NCBI RefSeq assembly: GCF_002013915.1
Contig: NZ_MBTF01000034.1
Location: 124,001 to 188,000 of the forward strand
Length of the DNA: 64,000 nucleotides
Direction of reading: 5' to 3'
From: Mucilaginibacter pedocola
Lineage (GTDB): Bacteria > Bacteroidota > Bacteroidia > Sphingobacteriales > Sphingobacteriaceae
In this document: positions 59,113 through 64,000 of the stretch, in pieces
How the letters are laid out: each line of letters starts with the position of its first letter
Numbering within the stretch: the first letter of the stretch is position 1
The notes under the pieces: generated by a model
What the model was told of the DNA's origin: nothing
Database searches by the model: none
Seen by the model: only the letters and a program-made list of their open reading frames with translations
Program-made: the position numbers and the translations under genes

Positions 59113-60216
59113 TTATGCAAACAGGTGGCCAATGGCAAAACCTTCGCGCTCTTTGGTGCGCAGGCAAATAGTAATCCCCCAGTTAAATACCAGCGAATTA
59201 ATCAGGATAAGCCCCATCAGCGCAAGGTTGCCCAGCTCGCTAAACATTAGTACCATAATAATGGTAATAATATTAATGCCTACCAGTATTAGTGTGGTTT
59301 GCATATGGTTAAAGCCCAGGCGCAAAACGCGGTGGTGTATGTGGTTACGGTCTGCCGTGAAAGGCGATACGCCATTGATGATGCGCAATACAAATACCCT
59401 CAAAGTATCAAATATTGGTCCTATAAGTATGGCGAAGCCCAATGCAGGTGCCGAAAAAACGGCCGGCGAAGTATGCCCGGCAACAAACTTATTTTCTTCG
59501 ATAAATTTTACCGCCATAATAGCGGATATCAAGCCTATAAGCAGCGAACCTGTATCGCCCATAAATATTTTGGCGGGTGTAAGGTTAAAGCGCAAAAAGC
59601 CAATTACTGCCCCAATAATGGCCAACGATATAGCAGCCAACTCATAGTGCTTCATGTAGATAAAGAGGGCGGTGAAAGTACCGTTCACTACAATACAAGT
59701 AGCGCCTGCCAAGCCGTCAATACCATCTATCAGGTTAAAGGCGTTTACAATAAGCATAATAAACAGTATGGATATTATTGCGCTTACCACGTAGCTTATT
59801 TCATAAACCCCCAATATGCCATACATGCTGGTAAAGCGTATATCGCCAAGTAGCACCAATATGGCAGCAACAAAAAACTGTATCAAAAATTTAGTACTCG
59901 AGTTTACGCCCGATAGGTCATCTTTCAGCCCCATGGCAAACAAAACTATGCTTGAAGTAAGCAAGTAACTAACAGGCAGGTTTTTATCAACCATGCTAAA
60001 TAACAGTAACGTAACAGTAAAGCTGGCAAATATGGCCACGCCGCCTAAGCGTGGGATACCATGGTCGTGCTGTTTGCGGAAGTGGCCTACATCATCATAC
60101 AAGTGGCGGGTACGCGCTACGTGCAGTATAGACGGGATGCACAGCAGCGTTATCAGAACCGAAAACACTACTATTAAAATGTAGTATACGTAATATGAGT
60201 TTAGATATTCTGCCAT
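59113..60216 (-). CDS. Undecaprenyl-phosphate sugar-1-phosphate transferase (WecA/MraY family)
   Basis: From the ATG at 60214-60216 the protein has 367 residues and about ten or eleven membrane helices. The catalytic blocks are GLKDDLSGVNSSTKF, NAFNLIDGIDGLAGA and DRNHIHHRVLRLG. Enzymes of this family load a sugar-1-phosphate (often GlcNAc) on undecaprenyl phosphate to start O-antigen, enterobacterial antigen or exopolysaccharide chains. It is not the wall enzyme MraY, which lies in the dcw cluster. Beside a GT2 and Wza/Wzc-like genes, it probably starts the exopolysaccharide unit. Confidence 0.88.
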   Translation of the reverse strand: MAEYLNSYYVYYILIVVFSVLITLLCIPSILHVARTRHLYDDVGHFRKQHDHGIPRLGGVAIFASFTVTLLLFSMVDKNLPVSYLLTSSIVLFAMGLKDDLSGVNSSTKFLIQFFVAAILVLLGDIRFTSMYGILGVYEISYVVSAIISILFIMLIVNAFNLIDGIDGLAGATCIVVNGTFTALFIYMKHYELAAISLAIIGAVIGFLRFNLTPAKIFMGDTGSLLIGLISAIMAVKFIEENKFVAGHTSPAVFSAPALGFAILIGPIFDTLRVFVLRIINGVSPFTADRNHIHHRVLRLGFNHMQTTLILVGINIITIIMVLMFSELGNLALMGLILINSLVFNWGITICLRTKEREGFAIGHLFA

Positions 60217-60280
60217 GTAAATATTGTGAGGGGGCACGTATATTGTTGCATTAGCGCAAATATGTTTATTTTTTTACTAA

Positions 60281-61027
60281 TTAAAAAAATTGCTTTATCT
60301 TTCTTAAACGCTTTAATATTAAAGCTATCAACGGGTATTTTACCCTGTTTTTATACATTGCCTTTAGGTCCAAAAATAATACTTTGGCCCTCCCTGTATA
60401 GCTATTGTTACTAACACCGCCCGTATTCATGTTAATAACTACCCTTTCGAGGTAAAAAACAGGGCTTTTTTTCAGATGGATAAACCGTGCCATTAATTCA
60501 TAGTCGGCAGCGGTACCAAAATCCAGCCTGTAATTGCCCAACTGTTTGTATAGATCCCTCCGGCAATAAAACGTTGGGTGCGGCGGCATCCATCCTTTGC
60601 TAAACATCCCGTGCTTGTACCGTCCTGATACCCATTTACGTAAAACCAGTCCGTTAGGTTTCAAATAATTAAGGTCGGCATAAAGAATAACCGTAGAGTT
60701 ATCTTCAAAGGCTCGGGCTATATCTTCCAGCGCGTGTTCATAGGCAAACACATCGTCGGCATTTAGCATGCCTACCACCTCTCCTGTGGCCAGGGCTATA
60801 CCCTTATTCATAGCATCGTAAATACCTTTATCGGGTTCAGATACCACGCGGGCTACGGTATCTTTATATTGTTCAATAATGGCCAGGGTACCGTCGGTAG
60901 AACCACCGTCAATAATGATATGTTCTATATTACTGTAACACTGGCCCATAACAGCTTGTATACACCGTTCGATGGTAGAGGCAGCATTATAGCAAACCGT
61001 AACTACAGATATTTTTAAATGATGCAC
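60281..61027 (-). CDS. Glycosyltransferase family 2
   Basis: The 248-residue GT-A enzyme starts at a GTG (61025-61027); no suitable ATG is near. Family motifs are ISVVTVCYNAASTIERC, IDGGSTDGTL and the DxD-like NADDVF. It has no membrane helix, so it acts at the cytoplasmic face on a lipid-linked sugar. It resembles the small GT2 enzymes of colanic-acid and exopolysaccharide clusters. It lies between the WecA-like gene and the divergent Wza-like gene. Confidence 0.85.
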   Translation of the reverse strand: MHHLKISVVTVCYNAASTIERCIQAVMGQCYSNIEHIIIDGGSTDGTLAIIEQYKDTVARVVSEPDKGIYDAMNKGIALATGEVVGMLNADDVFAYEHALEDIARAFEDNSTVILYADLNYLKPNGLVLRKWVSGRYKHGMFSKGWMPPHPTFYCRRDLYKQLGNYRLDFGTAADYELMARFIHLKKSPVFYLERVVINMNTGGVSNNSYTGRAKVLFLDLKAMYKNRVKYPLIALILKRLRKIKQFF

Positions 61028-61109
61028 TGTTGAAAATCCTACTATTTAAGCGCAAAATATGTATTTTTGGGTTTGCAGCCCAATTATTAACCATCGGGGC
61101 AGTTTAATT

Positions 61110-61886
61110 ATGCGGGCTTTTTATTTCATTTATTTAGTTTCGGCAGCCATCTTAGCAAGTTCTTGCTCTTACAAACAAAGCCACGCGCTTTTCGAAAACA
61201 AAGCGCAGGTAGCCGGGCTTAACGATAGTGTTGCCAGCGGCATACCGGCACCCTACCGTATACAACCACGAGACATATTACAAATAAAAAACCTCCAAAA
61301 TATAAAGTATATAGTTGACGATTTGCCTCAAAACAGCGCCGGAACAGGCGGCAGCGGTGGCCAGGGGCAAACCTTCGAGGTAGAAGACGATGGTACCGTG
61401 GCCCTGCCATCGGTTGGGCGTGTGCCGGTAGGCGGGCTAACACGTGTAGAGGCTACCAAAAAAATAGAGGCCGTTTACCGGACCGAATTATTAAAAGACC
61501 CCATTTTTGAGGTAAAAATAACCAACCTTAAAGTTACTTTATTTGGCGAAGTAAGTTCGCAAGGCAACTTTCCGCTTATTAAGGACAATACCACGCTGGT
61601 AGAAATGATTGGCCAGGCCGGCGGGCTAACAGCCAACGCCAACGAAAAAGATGTAAAAATAATAAGGGGTACGGGTCAAAATAAAACCATAACGGTGGTA
61701 GATATGGGTAACGTAAATTCTATATCGGCACCAAACACCTACCTTCAAAACGGCGACGTTATTTATGTATCTAAAAACAAACGCGCCATACGCAGCGATA
61801 ATTTCCAAAACCTGAGTACTATTGTACAACCCATTACATTGCTGCTCAGTACAGTTTTAATCATCTTTACGCTTAAGCGTTTATAA
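61110..61886 (+). CDS. Polysaccharide export outer-membrane lipoprotein (Wza-like, SLBB domain)
   Basis: From the ATG at 61110 the product has 258 residues with a lipobox ILASSC. The longer frame adds 17 residues before the signal and is rejected. The poly-export domain has YRIQPRDILQIKNL and AVPLPSVGRV-type strands; an SLBB domain follows (KVTLFGEVSSQGNFPL). A C-terminal hydrophobic helix (~240-256) could cross the outer membrane as in Wza. It exports polysaccharide with the adjacent Wzc-like kinase, whose gene starts on the next base after the stop. Confidence 0.9.
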   Translation: MRAFYFIYLVSAAILASSCSYKQSHALFENKAQVAGLNDSVASGIPAPYRIQPRDILQIKNLQNIKYIVDDLPQNSAGTGGSGGQGQTFEVEDDGTVALPSVGRVPVGGLTRVEATKKIEAVYRTELLKDPIFEVKITNLKVTLFGEVSSQGNFPLIKDNTTLVEMIGQAGGLTANANEKDVKIIRGTGQNKTITVVDMGNVNSISAPNTYLQNGDVIYVSKNKRAIRSDNFQNLSTIVQPITLLLSTVLIIFTLKRL

Positions 61887-64000
61887 ATGGAAGAAACCGA
61901 AAATATAGGGCAAAAGCTTCCCAACCAGGAAATTGATTATTTTAAGATAGCCAAGATTCTGATAAGCCGCTGGTATTGGGTAGCAGGTTCGCTGGCAGTT
62001 TGTTTATTATACTCATACATTTATGTATGGTATACACCCAAAACATACGCTACGGGTGGTTTCATGAAGCTGGAAGAAAAGAAAACCGAGCTGGCGGACC
62101 TGTCAAACGTAGTAACCGGTGCCGACCGGGGGCCGTCTCGCATTCAAAGCGAAACCTCGGTAATGCAAAGCCACGACGTTATTTTGGCTGCTATTAACGA
62201 CCTTAATTACCCGGTTAGTTTTTATGTAGAAGGCCGTGTGCGCACCAGCGAATTATATCCGCAAAAGCCGTTGAATATAGAAAAGCTACAGTTCGACAGC
62301 CTGAATTTTTTCCGGGATATGATAACGTTTAAGCCAATAAACCGGAGCAGCTACAACCTTACTTATACTGCCGGGGGCAAAGAAATATCAAAAGATTATG
62401 GCTATAATAAACCCGTAACTCTTGGGCCTACAAGCTTTGTTATAAGCTATCCCGGCGAGCTTAACAAAAATTCGGTTTTACTTTTCAAGTTCAATAGCCC
62501 AGAGGATTTTGTTGGCCGTGTGCGCGGCGGGCTCAGGGCCAGCGAAACAGTAAAAAACTCTAACATACTGGCCATACAAATTACCGATGCCAACCCGCAA
62601 TTTGCGGCAGATGTGCTTAACGCGGTTATGAGCGAATACCTGGTTTACGACCGTAACCGCAAAACACAATCGGCCAGCCAAATGATCAATTTTATCGATG
62701 ATCAATTAAAGTACCTGTCAACCAAAGTAAATGGGTCAGAACAATCGATAAAAACCTTCAGGGAAAAAAACAAACTGATGGAAGTTAGCGCTGCTGCCGA
62801 CGCTGCGTTGGCTAAATCTAAAGACCTTGAATCGCAGCAGGCTATATTAAAACTACAATTACAGGCCATACAAGATGTTAAGGATAAAATAAGCAAAGAA
62901 AAAAATAACGTAAATTTAAATTTTGATGCAGGGGGCGGCCAAATTGATGCGGGGCTTTCTTCGCTTATTGATAAGTTAGACGCGCTTTTGTCTCAACGCG
63001 CACAATTATTAAAAACTTACAATTATAACTCTCAACCTATACAGGATATTAACAAAGAAATACTGCAAATAAAAAGCAACGCGGTAAACTCGTTAAACAC
63101 ATCGTACACCAATGTAAAACGTAATTTAGATTTCCTGGAGGGGCAGCTTGGGCAGGTAAACAAACAAATAGCCGTATTACCCGGTGCCGAGCGCGATATG
63201 ATAAGCCTGAGGCGCGATTTCGAGATCAGCGAAAAGGTGTACTCGTTCTTATCTGAGAAAAAGCTGGAAGCACAAATTACACGCTCGGGCATTTTACCCG
63301 GTGCTACCATATTAGAAAAAGCCCAGCCAAATTATTGGCCGGTGGCCCCAAACGAACACGATATACACCGCTCGGCCATCATCTTCGGCCTGGCAATTGG
63401 CCTCGGCGCAATTATACTTATCCGTGTGCTTAACCCTTTTATTTACGATAAAGAAACCATTGAAAGCCTTACTTCAATACCCATTATTGGCGTTATCAGG
63501 AAGTTTCCGGAGTTGATAGATGAGGATAATGCACAGGTGCTGGCTATAAGCAAGCCAAAATCTATTTTTGCAGAATCGGTACGCTCGGTACGTACCAACT
63601 TAAACTTTATTGCATCCGAAAAAGCAAGCAAAGTAATTTGTATTACTTCGGAGGTTGCAGGCGAGGGCAAATCATTTGTGGCGGTTAATTTATCCAGCAC
63701 CCTATCACTGATAGATAAGAAAGTAATATTAATTGCCGCCGACCTTCGCCGCTCCAAACTTCACCGTACTTTTAAAGTGCCTAACGATGTAGGGCTTAGC
63801 ACTTATCTGGCCCACCAGACCCCGCTTGACGATATTATCCTAAAATCGCAACAGGAAAACCTTGATTTTATTGTTTCGGGCCCGGTACCTCCTAATCCGT
63901 CGGAATTGCTTCATACCGCTCGAATGAAAGAGATGATAGAAGAACTTGGCACCCGGTATGATATTATAATGATAGATACTGCCCCAATAGGCCTCGTATC
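61887..64000 (+). CDS. Polysaccharide co-polymerase/tyrosine autokinase (Wzc-like), cut by window edge
   Basis: The frame is open to the end of the window, giving 704 residues. The Wzz domain has membrane helices at ~31-50 and ~498-515 and a long periplasmic coiled-coil region between them (~260-430). The cytoplasmic kinase domain follows: Walker A ITSEVAGEGKSFVAVNLSS, Walker A' region IAADLRRSKLH, and IIMIDTAPIGLV near the edge. The C-terminal tyrosine cluster lies outside. It controls chain length and export of the polysaccharide and starts immediately after the Wza-like gene. Confidence 0.92.
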   Translation, partial: MEETENIGQKLPNQEIDYFKIAKILISRWYWVAGSLAVCLLYSYIYVWYTPKTYATGGFMKLEEKKTELADLSNVVTGADRGPSRIQSETSVMQSHDVILAAINDLNYPVSFYVEGRVRTSELYPQKPLNIEKLQFDSLNFFRDMITFKPINRSSYNLTYTAGGKEISKDYGYNKPVTLGPTSFVISYPGELNKNSVLLFKFNSPEDFVGRVRGGLRASETVKNSNILAIQITDANPQFAADVLNAVMSEYLVYDRNRKTQSASQMINFIDDQLKYLSTKVNGSEQSIKTFREKNKLMEVSAAADAALAKSKDLESQQAILKLQLQAIQDVKDKISKEKNNVNLNFDAGGGQIDAGLSSLIDKLDALLSQRAQLLKTYNYNSQPIQDINKEILQIKSNAVNSLNTSYTNVKRNLDFLEGQLGQVNKQIAVLPGAERDMISLRRDFEISEKVYSFLSEKKLEAQITRSGILPGATILEKAQPNYWPVAPNEHDIHRSAIIFGLAIGLGAIILIRVLNPFIYDKETIESLTSIPIIGVIRKFPELIDEDNAQVLAISKPKSIFAESVRSVRTNLNFIASEKASKVICITSEVAGEGKSFVAVNLSSTLSLIDKKVILIAADLRRSKLHRTFKVPNDVGLSTYLAHQTPLDDIILKSQQENLDFIVSGPVPPNPSELLHTARMKEMIEELGTRYDIIMIDTAPIGLV

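Overview
The window is a piece of a Bacteroidetes chromosome, most likely from the family Sphingobacteriaceae (Mucilaginibacter/Pedobacter-like). The reasons are the Bacteroidetes form of the division and cell wall (dcw) cluster (MraZ, a short FtsL, MraY with an inserted loop, FtsI with a C-terminal PASTA domain), the exosortase N/VIT-domain pair, a GH127 enzyme, a tiny histone H1-like protein, TAnnTTTG-type promoter elements and many G/C-rich palindromic repeats between genes. This assignment rests on recognised families, not on a database search.

Layout. 1-4125: the start of an exosortase N gene, its VIT-domain partner with a VPEP sorting signal, and a winged-helix regulator with a membrane partner; the VIT gene and the regulator unit carry the same inverted repeat just upstream. 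4197-4841: a REP-associated tyrosine transposase among three REP hairpins. 4850-8600: an outer-membrane barrel protein, TatA, a GH127 glycosidase and a hypothetical protein. 8600-13360: class Ia ribonucleotide reductase (nrdB then nrdA) with a long leader, and msrB. 13600-26650: housekeeping and small secreted proteins (serine hydrolase, sucD, dctA, TauE-type exporter, UbiD decarboxylase, dapA, histone H1-like protein, an alpha-oxoamine synthase).

26868-43569: a complete minus-strand dcw cluster in the order mraZ, rsmH, ftsL, ftsI, murE, mraY, murD, ftsW, murG, murC, ftsQ, ftsA, ftsZ. It carries lipid II synthesis (MurC-G, MraY), septal wall synthesis (FtsW/FtsI) and the Z-ring (FtsA/FtsZ). 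An operator of four 10-bp repeats matching MraZ boxes lies before mraZ. Three junctions (mraY/murD, murD/ftsW, ftsW/murG) contain a ~136-bp inverted-repeat element whose distal arm is translated as the same N-terminal peptide, KLPLQG(A/T)GGA, of MurD, FtsW and MurG. A strong intrinsic terminator lies between murG and murC.

44102-60000: purU, a run of small lipoproteins and exported proteins, an acyltransferase, a CocE-type hydrolase, a PIN toxin-antitoxin pair, a GMC oxidoreductase, two acetyltransferases and the glycolytic genes pgk and gap. 59113-64000: the start of an exopolysaccharide locus (WecA/MraY-like transferase, GT2, Wza-like exporter, Wzc-like tyrosine kinase cut by the window end).

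The most striking items are the repeat-encoded peptide shared by three consecutive wall enzymes, a possible H-type pseudoknot in the nrdBA leader, the shared palindromic operator of the exosortase N locus, and the MraZ-like boxes around mraZ/purU. No rRNA, tRNA or CRISPR array was seen.
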